Below, in pieces: positions 24,939 to 33,510 of a stretch of DNA of 51,228 bases. Every line of letters starts with the position of its first letter. Position 1 is the stretch's first letter. The position numbers were made by a program, and so were the translations under genes. The notes below the pieces were generated by a model that saw only the letters and a list, made by a program, of their open reading frames with translations, had not been told where the DNA came from and ran no database searches. Source of the DNA: CAZYYO01 sp964650965 (GTDB taxonomy: Bacteria; Bacillota; Clostridia; Lachnospirales; Lachnospiraceae); contig CAZYYO010000009.1 of NCBI GenBank assembly GCA_964650965.1, forward strand, positions 1 to 51,228, written 5' to 3'.

Positions 24939-26222
24939 TTATCCCAGCGGATTCTCATCCATATTCTTTAAAATATCAAAGCAATCCAAGGTTGCGAAAT
25001 AATCCTTTGGTGTCTCTGCTCTTCGAATCATTTCAAAGCTGCCATCCTCCTTTAAGAGGACCTCTGCTGATTTCAGCTTGCCGTTGTAATTGTATCCCAT
25101 AGCAAAGCCATGTGCTCCAGTATCATGAATATAGAGAATATCTCCCATATTGATTTCAGGCAGCATACGGTCAATGGCAAACTTATCATTATTTTCGCAC
25201 AGAGAGCCTGTAATATCATATTTGTGATCACATGCAGCATGTTCCTTGCCTAATACCGTAATGTGATGATATGCACCATACATGGCAGGACGCATCAGAT
25301 TTACTGCACAAGCATCCACGCCGATATATTCCTTATAGGTGTGTTTCTCGTGAATTGCTGTGGTTACCAAGGCTCCGTAAGGACCCATCATAAATCTTCC
25401 CATTTCAGTGTAAATTGCTACATTTCCCAAGCCTGCTGGAACAAGAATTTCTTCATATACCTTGCGAACGCCCTCGCCAATAGCATAAATATCGTTAGGT
25501 GTCTGATCTGGTGTATAAGGAATTCCTACGCCACCGGAGAGGTTGATGAACTTAATATCACAACCAGTCTCCTTTTTCAGCTCCACAACCAGTTCAAATA
25601 AGGTTTTTGCCAGGGCTGGATAATAATCATTGGTAACGGTGTTGCTTACCAGAAATGCATGAAGACCAAAGCGTTTTGCTCCCTTTTCCTTCAGAATGCG
25701 GAAGCCTTCGAAAAGCTGTTCTCTGGTAAATCCATATTTGGCGTCTCCAGGATTATCCATAATGCCATTACTGATAGTATACACACCCCCTGGATTAAAA
25801 CGACAGCTTATGGTCTCTGGGATATGGCCTAAGGTCTGCTCTAAATAATCAATATGAGTAAAGTCATCTAGATTGATAGTAGCTCCGATTTTATCTGCAT
25901 AAATAAATTCTTCCGCCGGAGTATCATTAGAGGAGAACATAATATCTTCTCCCTTCATACCAATGGCATCAGACAGCATTAATTCTGTTAATGAGGAGCA
26001 ATCTGCACCACATCCATATTCTCTTAAGATATTCACCAGAAATGGATTCGGATTGGCCTTAATTGCAAAATACTCACGAAATCCCGGGTTCCATGCAAAT
26101 GCTTCCTTCACTGCCTTCGCATTTTCACGAATCCCCTTCTCATCATATATATGGAACGGGGTTGGAATTTTATTTATAATTTCTTCTACTTTTTCTTTGG
26201 ATACAAATGGTGTTTTTTCCAC
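24939..26222 (-). CDS. lysA: diaminopimelate decarboxylase-family PLP enzyme
   Basis: Fold-III PLP decarboxylase of 427 residues, expected to convert meso-diaminopimelate to lysine. The Schiff-base lysine is Lys55 in YFAIKANPNP. The phosphate loop NLSGGVGIPY and the EMGR(F) motif are present, and GSLCEN supplies the active-site Cys and Glu of the partner subunit. It is a variant branch common in Lachnospiraceae, so carboxynorspermidine or another acid as substrate is possible. The start is GTG with AAGGAG upstream. A strong promoter lies at 26255-26283 and a long hairpin follows the stop. Confidence 0.85.
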   Translation of the reverse strand: MEKTPFVSKEKVEEIINKIPTPFHIYDEKGIRENAKAVKEAFAWNPGFREYFAIKANPNPFLVNILREYGCGADCSSLTELMLSDAIGMKGEDIMFSSNDTPAEEFIYADKIGATINLDDFTHIDYLEQTLGHIPETISCRFNPGGVYTISNGIMDNPGDAKYGFTREQLFEGFRILKEKGAKRFGLHAFLVSNTVTNDYYPALAKTLFELVVELKKETGCDIKFINLSGGVGIPYTPDQTPNDIYAIGEGVRKVYEEILVPAGLGNVAIYTEMGRFMMGPYGALVTTAIHEKHTYKEYIGVDACAVNLMRPAMYGAYHHITVLGKEHAACDHKYDITGSLCENNDKFAIDRMLPEINMGDILYIHDTGAHGFAMGYNYNGKLKSAEVLLKEDGSFEMIRRAETPKDYFATLDCFDILKNMDENPLG

Positions 26223-26254
26223 GGCTGCTCTCCTTTGTTTTTACATATTTTTAA

Positions 26255-26283
26255 ACTATAGCGAAAAATTGATTTCTTGTCAA
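26255..26283 (-). promoter_or_regulatory. sigma-A promoter of lysA
   Basis: Minus-strand TTGACA, 17-base spacer, TATAGT, about 33 bases before the GTG start and just after the azlD stop. Confidence 0.85.
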
Positions 26284-26286
26284 TTA

Positions 26287-26622
26287 TTATACAAATACAA
26301 CCTGTATTAATATCATATACAGTACCGTTCCTACCCCTATGCTTAACAAATTATTGCGTTTCCATACATGCAGCAGCACAACGGTGACACAGGCAATCAG
26401 CTCCGGCAATCCAAAGGGGGATGCGGTAACATTTACCGCTCTTAAGCAATAAACAACCAGCATTCCAATCACCGCTGGAGGAAGTACCTTTCCAATATAG
26501 GTGATAATGGGCGGAATCTTTTCTCCCTTATGAAATACTGCAAAAGGCAAGGCTCTTGTAAAAAAAGTAGCCAGGGCACATAAAATAATGATTAACAGCG
26601 ATCTACCCACACTAATCGGCAT
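26287..26622 (-). CDS. azlD: AzlD family branched-chain amino acid exporter subunit
   Basis: A 111-residue membrane protein with about four helices, including the family segment FFTRALPF near the N-terminus and PPAVIGMLVVYCLR. AzlD is the small partner of AzlC in branched-chain amino acid efflux. Its start overlaps the end of azlC by 11 bp, so the two are translationally coupled. Confidence 0.9.
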   Translation of the reverse strand: MPISVGRSLLIIILCALATFFTRALPFAVFHKGEKIPPIITYIGKVLPPAVIGMLVVYCLRAVNVTASPFGLPELIACVTVVLLHVWKRNNLLSIGVGTVLYMILIQVVFV

Positions 26623-27331
26623 GATTTTCTACCTCCTCCTTAGCTATGTATTTCTTACAGGACAGCAGCAATATGGTGATGCAAACCATCGCTGGAAGAA
26701 TAAAATTCTTGGTTCCAAAAATCAAAATACAAATAACAGAACATACAATTCCAGTCACTGCCGGAAAGCGATTCTTTATATCCATCCACTGTTCCGTAAG
26801 AATGACCAGAAACAGTGCTGTCATGGCAAAATCAATTCCCGTGCTGTCAAAGGGAAGCAGACTTCCTACAATGGCTCCAATGGCGGAACCAATAACCCAG
26901 TAGCACTGATTTAAAAAGGCAATAGAAAACAAAAATTTCTGCTCATCTACATCCTTTGGCACCTTCGTTGCAAAAAATAAAGAATAGGTCTCATCCGTTA
27001 AGGAAAAAATCATGTACAGCTTCTTCTTTCCCATTCCATTAAAACGCTCTAACAACGACAAGCCATAAAATACCTGGCGAATATTTACCATGACCTCCAT
27101 GAAAATCACGGAAAATAAGCTGACACCTGGTGCAAAGAAATTTACGGCCAGATATTGACCACTGCCGGCATATACCAATAAACTCATAAGAATTGCCCAC
27201 AGGAAATTATATCCCTTCTCCTGAAACATAACGCCAAAGGCAATTCCAATAAACAAATATCCCACAAGAACCGGAACGGTAAAGGGAAATGCGGCTTTGA
27301 CTGCTTTTATATAAGAAGATTTTTTCTCCAT
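26612..27331 (-). CDS. azlC: AzlC family branched-chain amino acid exporter subunit
   Basis: A 239-residue membrane protein with about six to eight helices. The family features GYLFIGIAFGVMFQ, YAGSGQYLAVNFF, DETYSLF and NQCYWVIGSAIGA are present. With AzlD it exports leucine, valine or isoleucine and analogues. AGGAGGAC precedes the ATG. It lies divergent from the lytic transglycosylase gene with about 130 bp between them. Confidence 0.93.
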   Translation of the reverse strand: MEKKSSYIKAVKAAFPFTVPVLVGYLFIGIAFGVMFQEKGYNFLWAILMSLLVYAGSGQYLAVNFFAPGVSLFSVIFMEVMVNIRQVFYGLSLLERFNGMGKKKLYMIFSLTDETYSLFFATKVPKDVDEQKFLFSIAFLNQCYWVIGSAIGAIVGSLLPFDSTGIDFAMTALFLVILTEQWMDIKNRFPAVTGIVCSVICILIFGTKNFILPAMVCITILLLSCKKYIAKEEVENHAD

Positions 27332-27407
27332 ATCGTCCTCCTAACGTACAGATTATACTTTACCTTTTTTTCTCTTTCATTTCAAGAGAGTAATTGGTAT
27401 ACTGTTG

Positions 27408-27433
27408 TTAAATATAGGTTTTTTTGCCGAACA
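27408..27433 (+). promoter_or_regulatory. candidate sigma-28 (flagellar) promoter of the transglycosylase gene
   Basis: TTAA, a 14-base spacer, then GCCGAACA, compared with the flagellar consensus TAAA-N15-GCCGATA(A/T). It lies 28 bases before the ATG. Six of eight -10 bases match, so it is suggestive only. Confidence 0.5.
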
Positions 27434-27461
27434 ATGTTGTAAGAACGAAAGAGGGATGATT

Positions 27462-28235
27462 ATGAAGGTATCCATCATTTCCAATGAAGATGGGACAACG
27501 CTATACACAGACACGATTGCTCCAAAGGCAACCGACACAGAGGATTTCTCCAGCTATCTGGATTCCACGGAAGCTTCCAGTACTGCCAGCTCTACCATGA
27601 CATTAGAGGAAATCTTCCAGGAAGCCTCCGAGACCTATGGAGTGGATGTGAACCTGTTAAAGGCCATTGCCAAGCAGGAGTCTAATTTCGATCCGGATTC
27701 CACCAGCTCCAGCGGTGCACAGGGTATTATGCAGCTTATGCCTGCAACTGCTGAGTCCCTTGGTGTGGAAGATGCCTACGACCCCTATGAAAATATTATG
27801 GGCGGAGCCAAATATATCAGCCAGATGCTTGCTCGTTACAACGGCGATACAAGCCTTGCTCTGGCCGCCTACAATGCAGGAAGCGGAAATGTGGCAAAAT
27901 ATGGCGGAATTCCTCCATTTACAGAAACACAGAATTATGTGAAGAAGGTGACGGCTTATTATAATGAAGGAGTTACCGTTCCAGAGACCTCCTATGTGAA
28001 ATCCGCCGCCTCAAAAGAAGACATTGCCCAAGAGCTTAGCACGCTGCTGGCAGAATTCCCACAGCATTCCAGTTATCAGCAGTTTCTGGCTTTGTTAAAT
28101 GAATCTGCGCTGACAGACAGCTCGACGGCCAATTCCAGCAACAGCACTTCCAATGAAAGTGCACAATCTGCTTACCAGCAGCTACTTAGTGGTACCAATC
28201 AGATTATTAAGGACATGCTTTCTGATTTAAACTGA
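27462..28235 (+). CDS. lytic transglycosylase, SLT domain, without signal peptide
   Basis: Cleaves peptidoglycan glycan strands to 1,6-anhydro products. The SLT domain (about 50-165) has the catalytic Glu73 in AKQESNFDP, the GAQGIMQLMPAT motif and LALAAYNAGSGNV. The N-terminal 45 residues are Ser/Thr-rich and hydrophilic, with no signal peptide or membrane helix, so export must use another route. The C-terminal 80 residues are Ser/Gln-rich with short helices. I chose the ATG at 27462 (257 residues) because GAGGG is well spaced; earlier starts lack a site. The sigma-28-like promoter suggests a flagellum-associated muramidase exported through the flagellar apparatus (inference). Confidence 0.85.
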   Translation: MKVSIISNEDGTTLYTDTIAPKATDTEDFSSYLDSTEASSTASSTMTLEEIFQEASETYGVDVNLLKAIAKQESNFDPDSTSSSGAQGIMQLMPATAESLGVEDAYDPYENIMGGAKYISQMLARYNGDTSLALAAYNAGSGNVAKYGGIPPFTETQNYVKKVTAYYNEGVTVPETSYVKSAASKEDIAQELSTLLAEFPQHSSYQQFLALLNESALTDSSTANSSNSTSNESAQSAYQQLLSGTNQIIKDMLSDLN

Positions 28236-28268
28236 TATTTTATATAACACGATAAAATAACGTACAAA

Positions 28269-28297
28269 AAAAAGTCCTTGAAATTCAAGGACTTTTT
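28269..28297. terminator. bidirectional terminator shared by the transglycosylase gene and tRNA-Thr
   Basis: The stem AAAAAGTCCTTGAA / TTCAAGGACTTTTT is perfect over 14 bp with a one-base centre and has T-runs in both directions. Its minus-side edge lies one base from the tRNA 3' end. Confidence 0.92.
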
Positions 28298-28298
28298 A

Positions 28299-28370
28299 AG
28301 CTGATGACGGGAGTCGGACCCGTGACCTCCTCACTACCAATGAGGTGCTCTACCACTGAGCCACATCAGC
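28299..28370 (-). tRNA. tRNA-Thr (GGT anticodon)
   Basis: A 72-nt cloverleaf: acceptor GCTGATG/CATCAGC, D stem GCTC/GAGC, anticodon stem CCTCA/TGAGG around TTGGTAG (anticodon GGT), and T stem ACGGG/CCCGT. All stems pair fully. The T loop reads TCCGACT, with C at position 55 where U (pseudouridine) is nearly universal. The discriminator is U and CCA is not encoded. Confidence 0.93.
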
Positions 28371-28393
28371 CTGCGGTTTTTACCGACTTGATT

Positions 28394-28422
28394 AATATAC
28401 TATAAGGTTCCTGTTGTGTCAA
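28394..28422 (-). promoter_or_regulatory. promoter of tRNA-Thr
   Basis: Minus-strand TTGACA, 17-base spacer, TATATT, 24 bases before the tRNA 5' end. Confidence 0.85.
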
Positions 28423-28480
28423 GATGAAATCTGATTTTTCTTTGGATTTTTCTTTCACTTTTTTAGGATTTTTTCATTTC

Positions 28481-30442
28481 TCACATTTTTCCATGCTCAG
28501 GAATCAATCCTTGGCGATATGCCTCTAGTAAAGCTTCTAATTCTTCTATGCTTTCTTTAATCTGCAGGCCAATATCCGTATCTGCAACCAGCTTTCTCTT
28601 TACCACCTTCTGCACTAATAAGGTATGGGAATGGACATCGATTCCATTTTCCACAGCTTCCTCAATGGAGGTGAAGGGTTCGTGAGCGGCAATCATAAGA
28701 CCAAAGGAATTGTAAATTAAGGTATAGCCCGCAATTCCGGTTTTGGGCTGGTATGCTTTGGATAAACCGCCATCAATAATTAACAGCTTGCCGTTACATT
28801 TAATAGGAGATTCTCCATTCTTAGATTCAATAGGAATATGGCCATTTACAATATGAGACTCTGAGGAAGTCAAGCCAAATTCCTGCATAATACGAACTGC
28901 AGTGTCCTCATCCTCCAGCAGCGTGTAATATGGGTTCTTGGTTTCTATGTGGGTCTTTGTATCTGCAATAAAATAACGCTCGAAGGTGGTCATCTTATCC
29001 TTCCCGAATACAGGGGAATTTTGGTTTTTCCACATGAACCACAGCATATCCAGACCCTTTTGCTTTTCTATCGGCTCGGTCGCATAATATCCTTTTCTGG
29101 CGTATGCATCTAATACATCATAAAGTTCTTTTCCACTATATGTATCTCCCAGAACATTTACCTTCTTAAAGGAACCGTCTGGATTTAATATCATACATCC
29201 GTGATAGAGAAGATTCCCATTATAAATCTTATACAGACTTCCCTTAGAATACAGGAAGCGAATATGCTTTTGCAGCTTTTCGCAGTTAACAAATGCATAC
29301 ACAAGGCGGTCAACCACCTCCTGCTCCTTCTCGGTGAGCTTCCAGGGTTCTTTGGGATCTATGGTTGGAAAATGTTGGTCTCTTAAGGGATAGGTCTTGC
29401 CCTCTAAGGTAATCTCCCCCTTCTCCCAATTGGTAAAATGCATAACCATGCGGTCTTTCATATCAAAATCCGGATGACGCTGCATAATCTGCTCTTCCAG
29501 CTTAAACTGCATCATGGTAATTGCTTTATGCATCTTCGCATCAATGGAAGCATCTCGAATATCATAATTCTCTTCACGAAAATCTACCTTAAAGTATTCG
29601 CAGGGATCATTTGCATATGCATCCATGGCATAACGAGCCAGGGGAACCAGATTAATTCCATAACCTTCTTCCAAGGTATTTAAATTTCCATATTTCGCAG
29701 CAATCCGAATCACATTGCAGATACAGGCCGGGTTTCCTGCCGCTGCCCCCATCCACAGCAGGTCATGATTGCCCCACTGGATATCCACGGAATGATGCTT
29801 CATTAAATCATCCATAATGAAATAGGGATAAGGTCCTCGGTCAAAGATATCTCCCACCACATGCAAATGATCCACCACAAAGCGACGCACCAGATTACTT
29901 AATGCCACAATCAGCTCATCTGCTCTTCCAATTTGAATCACTGTATCTAATATTGCATTGTAGTATTCCTCCTGATCCGTTTCATCTGCTCTTCCAGATA
30001 GAAGCTCTTCGATTACATAGGCAAAATCCGCTGGCAATGCCTTACGAACCTTGGAGCGGGTATACTTAGAGGAAGCCTTCTTACAGAGAATAATCAAACG
30101 ACACAGCATAATCCGGTACCAGTCATCAATATTCTCCTCCACCCGCTGTGCCTGCTCTATAGCTTGCTCCGGATAGTAAATCAGTGTAGCCAGCTTTTTC
30201 TTTTCCCGACTTCCAATGATATCCTTAAATTCTTCATCAATTTTTCTCTTAATGGCACCAGAACCATTTCGTAAAATATGCTGGTACTGCTCGTATTCCC
30301 CATGTACATCTGTTATAAAATGCTCTGTTCCTTTTGGCAAATGTAGAATTGCAGTAAGGTTAATAATCTCCGTTACAGCATCTGCAATGGTTGGATATTG
30401 TTTGGATAACACCTGAAGATACTTTCGTTGTAGCTGTTCCAT
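28481..30442 (-). CDS. fbp: fructose-1,6-bisphosphatase, class III
   Basis: Hydrolyses fructose 1,6-bisphosphate in gluconeogenesis; the class III enzyme is a metallophosphoesterase-fold protein typical of Firmicutes. The metal motifs are DVHGEYEQY (from about residue 45), VVGDIFDRG (about 195-203) and WGNHDLLW (about 223-230), with later histidines in IVNGHIPIE and HSHTL. At 653 residues the length is standard. AGGAGGAC precedes the ATG. It is a single gene between tRNA-Thr and the small ORF at 30.5 kb. Confidence 0.96.
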   Translation of the reverse strand: MEQLQRKYLQVLSKQYPTIADAVTEIINLTAILHLPKGTEHFITDVHGEYEQYQHILRNGSGAIKRKIDEEFKDIIGSREKKKLATLIYYPEQAIEQAQRVEENIDDWYRIMLCRLIILCKKASSKYTRSKVRKALPADFAYVIEELLSGRADETDQEEYYNAILDTVIQIGRADELIVALSNLVRRFVVDHLHVVGDIFDRGPYPYFIMDDLMKHHSVDIQWGNHDLLWMGAAAGNPACICNVIRIAAKYGNLNTLEEGYGINLVPLARYAMDAYANDPCEYFKVDFREENYDIRDASIDAKMHKAITMMQFKLEEQIMQRHPDFDMKDRMVMHFTNWEKGEITLEGKTYPLRDQHFPTIDPKEPWKLTEKEQEVVDRLVYAFVNCEKLQKHIRFLYSKGSLYKIYNGNLLYHGCMILNPDGSFKKVNVLGDTYSGKELYDVLDAYARKGYYATEPIEKQKGLDMLWFMWKNQNSPVFGKDKMTTFERYFIADTKTHIETKNPYYTLLEDEDTAVRIMQEFGLTSSESHIVNGHIPIESKNGESPIKCNGKLLIIDGGLSKAYQPKTGIAGYTLIYNSFGLMIAAHEPFTSIEEAVENGIDVHSHTLLVQKVVKRKLVADTDIGLQIKESIEELEALLEAYRQGLIPEHGKM

Positions 30443-30461
30443 AAGTCCTCCTGTACGAAAA

Positions 30462-30487
30462 TAAGGGAGTGCATCGCACTCCCTTAC
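30462..30487 (-). terminator. terminator of the efp-side unit
   Basis: The stem AAGGGAGTG / CACTCCCTT is followed on the minus strand by TTATTTTC, 8 bases past the stop of the 69-residue gene. Confidence 0.75.
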
Positions 30488-30494
30488 AAATTCA

Positions 30495-30704
30495 TTACGC
30501 CTCTATGCTTTGCAGCTTCTCTGATATTTTATCTAAGGTTTTCTCTGGCACGGAGCCATCTGAATACAAATCCTGCATGGTTCCTTCATATTTCAACAAT
30601 GCACTGGCATCCAGCCATGCTTCCTTATTAAATTCATCATCAAATATTGCAAATATTTCTCTGTTTTGTAACAGTTCAGATAAAGGTAATTCTTTTAAAC
30701 TCAT
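30495..30704 (-). CDS. small hypothetical protein, 69 residues
   Basis: An acidic, helical 69-residue protein (MSLKELPLSELLQNREIFAI at the start) that I do not recognise. No Cys clusters, signal peptide or membrane segment is seen. I use the ATG at 30704, which has GAAGG 9 bases upstream; a GTG two codons earlier has the site too close. It lies 48 bp downstream of efp and ends at a terminator, so it is probably the last gene of that transcript. Confidence 0.6.
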   Translation of the reverse strand: MSLKELPLSELLQNREIFAIFDDEFNKEAWLDASALLKYEGTMQDLYSDGSVPEKTLDKISEKLQSIEA

Positions 30705-30752
30705 TTTCACGAACCTTCACTTCATATAATTCCTTAAAAGGTATGACCGCTC

Positions 30753-31310
30753 TTATACTCTGGATAAATAATCGCCTGTTCTGGTATCGATCTTAAGCTT
30801 ATCGCCGATTTCTACAAATAATGGAACATATACAACAGCTCCGGTTTCCACAGTAGCTGGTTTCGTAGCTCCCTGTGCTGTATCACCCTTTAATCCAGGC
30901 TCTGTCTCAGTTACTTCTAACTCTACAAAGAAAGGTGGCTCAATAGCAAATACCTTTCCCTTATAGGAAAGCATAGTAACACTTTCATTTTCTTTTACAA
31001 ACTTTAATGCATCGCCAACGGTATCATCACCTAAGGCAACCTGATCATAAGTCTCTACATCCATGAAGTTATATAAATCTCCATCATTGTACAGATACTG
31101 CATTTCCTTCTTATCAACAAAAGCAGTTGGGAACTTCTCGTTTGGACGGAAGGTAGTTTCGGTAACACCACCACTTACGATGTTCTTTAACTTTGTTCTA
31201 ACAAATGCTGCCCCTTTTCCTGGTTTAACATGCTGAAACTCAATAACCTGGCATACATTTCCATCTATATCGATTGTAGTTCCGTTTCTGAATTCACCTG
31301 CTGAAATCAT
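30753..31310 (-). CDS. efp: translation elongation factor P
   Basis: Relieves ribosome stalling at polyproline. The protein begins MISAGEFRNG, as bacterial EF-P does, and has three OB/KOW domains. Lys32 in HVKPGKGAAF is at the tip of domain I, where post-translational modification occurs. I start at the ATG at 31310 (185 residues) with AAGGAGGAC upstream; an upstream in-frame start would add 12 unrelated residues. Its presence alongside aminopeptidase P agrees with the common set of proline-related genes, although the two are far apart here. Confidence 0.96.
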   Translation of the reverse strand: MISAGEFRNGTTIDIDGNVCQVIEFQHVKPGKGAAFVRTKLKNIVSGGVTETTFRPNEKFPTAFVDKKEMQYLYNDGDLYNFMDVETYDQVALGDDTVGDALKFVKENESVTMLSYKGKVFAIEPPFFVELEVTETEPGLKGDTAQGATKPATVETGAVVYVPLFVEIGDKLKIDTRTGDYLSRV

Positions 31311-31391
31311 TTCTTTTGTCCTCCTTATATTGCGGGCAAAGCCCATTCCTGTCCCTTATTGTATAATAAACAGGCGTGTTTTTCAAGCTAT

Positions 31392-31838
31392 TTATGCATT
31401 CTTCTGCTCAATAGCATGTATCATGTCAATTCTCGTCTGATGGCGACCACCCTGAAACTCAGCTTCCAAATAAGTTTTTACAATATCCTTCGCCACCTCG
31501 ATACCCACAATTCTTGCTCCAAAGGCAATAATATTGGCATTGTTATGCTCCTTCACCAGACGAGCCGTGGTAGTATCCGAACAAACGGCTGCCCGCACAC
31601 CAGGAATCTTATTGGCAGCAATGGAGATTCCCACGCCAGTGCCACAGATTAATACACCACAGTCTGCCTCTCCATCAACTACGGCTCTTCCAACCTTCTC
31701 TCCATAATCAGGGTAGTTGCAGCTGTCACTGGTATCTGTGCCATAATTTATTACCTCATAACCAAGTTCCTGTAGATATGCCATGATTTCCCGCTTCATT
31801 TCCAGGGCTGCATGATCATTTCCAATTGCTATTTTCAT
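31392..31838 (-). CDS. rpiB: ribose 5-phosphate isomerase B
   Basis: Interconverts ribose and ribulose 5-phosphate in the pentose phosphate pathway. The RpiB/LacAB family features are GNDHAA at 6-11, the catalytic Cys65 in CGTGVGISIAANK, and HNNANI. At 148 residues the length is normal. A lysine/galactose-isomerase (LacA/LacB) role cannot be fully excluded, but a single gene of this form is usually RpiB. It is 4 bp from the yqeG-like gene. Confidence 0.93.
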   Translation of the reverse strand: MKIAIGNDHAALEMKREIMAYLQELGYEVINYGTDTSDSCNYPDYGEKVGRAVVDGEADCGVLICGTGVGISIAANKIPGVRAAVCSDTTTARLVKEHNNANIIAFGARIVGIEVAKDIVKTYLEAEFQGGRHQTRIDMIHAIEQKNA

Positions 31839-31842
31839 CTCT

Positions 31843-32382
31843 TCATCCTTCTTTCAATGGTACTTTTTGTATTGTGTCCCCATATTTGCAATATATACGA
31901 TAGGCAATTAATACGATTCCTTCCAGAAAGCGTTTCAGAATGATCTGAATCTCTTCCTTCCAGGGAAGAATCGGGTGAACCAATACGGTACGAATTCCAG
32001 CCAAATTGGCTCCACACACATCTGTGAAAATCTGATCTCCTATAAAAATCGTATTCTCCTGATTGGTTCCCATCATTTCCATGGCCTTATGATAATTTAC
32101 AGGCTTAGGCTTGCCAGCCTTGTAAATGTAGCTTGCTCCCACCTGGTCGTTAAAGCTCTTAACCCGAGGCTCCTTGTTATTAGATAACAGCATGCATTGA
32201 TAACCCAATTCCTTCAATTCTGCAAAGAAGGCAATGGCTCTGTCATCTGCCGGTGCTCCATGGGGAACCAGGGTATTATCCACATCGAAGATCACACCGC
32301 GGTATCCCTGTCGATATAATTCTGCAAAATCAATTGCATAGGTAGATTTCACCCAATCATTGGGGTATAACATCCGTTTCAT
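31843..32382 (-). CDS. yqeG: YqeG family HAD-type phosphatase
   Basis: A 179-residue HAD subfamily IIIA phosphatase. Motif I DVDNTLVPHG has the nucleophile Asp33 and Asp35, motif II is LLSNN, the conserved lysine lies in AGKPKP and motif IV is GDQIFTDV. The substrate is not settled; relatives act on phosphatidylglycerophosphate or on sugar phosphates. It lies within a run of minus-strand metabolic genes with 4- and 12-bp gaps, indicating an operon from the hydrolase at 32.9 kb down to rpiB. Confidence 0.9.
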   Translation of the reverse strand: MKRMLYPNDWVKSTYAIDFAELYRQGYRGVIFDVDNTLVPHGAPADDRAIAFFAELKELGYQCMLLSNNKEPRVKSFNDQVGASYIYKAGKPKPVNYHKAMEMMGTNQENTIFIGDQIFTDVCGANLAGIRTVLVHPILPWKEEIQIILKRFLEGIVLIAYRIYCKYGDTIQKVPLKEG

Positions 32383-32394
32383 AGCAATCCCTTC

Positions 32395-32934
32395 CTACTT
32401 TACCAGCTTTGAAATCTGTTTGAAGGTATCTGTTCCGGATTTCTGCAATAATTCGTAAAGGATAGCCTCAGCAGTTGTAATCAGAGCACCTTCCTGCTGT
32501 GCACGAACCAAAGCCATCTCCTTATCCTCCAAGCTTCTGCTGGAAATACAGTCTGCCACCAGAATTGGCTGATATCCGGCTGCTTTTAAATCAATGACGG
32601 TCTGAAGTACACAGATATGAGCTTCAATGCCACAAACAATCACATTCTTACGCTGTGTACCAAGCTTTTCTTTTGCCTGGGGACTATCATAGACACTAAA
32701 TGTGCCCTTATCAATATATTCTTCACTTCCAATTGCGTCTGTTATCTCAGGAAGATTCATTCCCAAGCCCTTGGCATACTGGGTGGTTAAAATCATTGGA
32801 ATTCCAATTGCCTGTAATCCCTTTAACAGAATCACTGATTTTCTTAATAATTCTTCTTGATTTGCCATTGCAGGTACAATCTTCTCCTGATAATCAATGA
32901 CAATTGCTGATGTATCTTCTGGTCTTATTCTCAT
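32395..32934 (-). CDS. isochorismatase-like cysteine hydrolase
   Basis: A 179-residue cysteine hydrolase with the triad Asp14 (VIDYQ), Lys76 (DKGTFS) and Cys108 (CGIEAHIC). Family members hydrolyse isochorismate, nicotinamide or related amides; nothing here fixes the substrate. The short loop form and the GIEAHICVLQT motif are close to the YcaC/hydrolase group. It begins the presumed operon that continues into the YqeG and RpiB genes. Confidence 0.88.
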   Translation of the reverse strand: MRIRPEDTSAIVIDYQEKIVPAMANQEELLRKSVILLKGLQAIGIPMILTTQYAKGLGMNLPEITDAIGSEEYIDKGTFSVYDSPQAKEKLGTQRKNVIVCGIEAHICVLQTVIDLKAAGYQPILVADCISSRSLEDKEMALVRAQQEGALITTAEAILYELLQKSGTDTFKQISKLVK

Positions 32935-33000
32935 ATGTTTCCTCCATCCTGTTATTCCTTAGTCATTATAGCAAAAGAAACGGATTATGAAAAGGGCAGA

Positions 33001-33028
33001 AAAATACCCAGAGAATCATCCCTGGGTA
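33001..33028 (-). terminator. terminator of the motility-associated small gene
   Basis: Minus-strand TACCCAG / CTGGGTA stem followed by TTTTT, about 17 bases past the stop at 33045. Confidence 0.8.
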
Positions 33029-33044
33029 AATATACGTTGTGAAT

Positions 33045-33464
33045 TTATAAGGAAAAGTTCTCTCCACCACGAAGCTCTGGGCCACTGGCTGCTGCCGTTT
33101 GGGTATCTCCCACAAAGAACTGATACTGCTGCAGCACCTGATCCTTTTGCATATCAGAGATTGCCTTTTGCACATCCAGGGATAAAATATCGCTTTCCTC
33201 TCCCTTTAACTCGTAGGTGGTCTCCGGATTATACTGGTTAGCATAATCATAAGCACCAAAGGTCTGCCGTGCCAAGGCATCAGTCTCTTGTCCCATGGAT
33301 GCCGATTCTATGGATGCAGATTCTGGGGATGCAGATTCTGGGGATGCAGCACTTGCACTGACTGCCAGCTGCTCCTCCTGTGGTTGCGTGTTGGCAAGTT
33401 CAGTTTTCGATATTTCGTTGTAGTTGTAGAATCCCGAATAGGGACGGATTCCTGAAATATTCAT
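33045..33464 (-). CDS. conserved-looking hypothetical protein, probable flagellar-regulon member
   Basis: A 139-residue hydrophilic protein (MNISGIRPYSGFYNYNEI at the start) without signal peptide. A low-complexity stretch of five-residue repeats rich in Ala, Ser, Pro and Glu occupies about 42-58. The C-terminal part has SLDVQKAISDMQKDQVLQQY, a likely helix followed by QFFVGD. I recall similar proteins in motile Lachnospiraceae but no functional name. The sigma-28-type promoter directly upstream (33511-33536) places it in the late flagellar regulon. AGGAGAGG precedes the ATG. Confidence 0.75.
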   Translation of the reverse strand: MNISGIRPYSGFYNYNEISKTELANTQPQEEQLAVSASAASPESASPESASIESASMGQETDALARQTFGAYDYANQYNPETTYELKGEESDILSLDVQKAISDMQKDQVLQQYQFFVGDTQTAAASGPELRGGENFSL

Positions 33465-33510
33465 AACGAACCTCTCCTGATTACAGTTACTATTGTCTCT
33501 TGTATTATAG

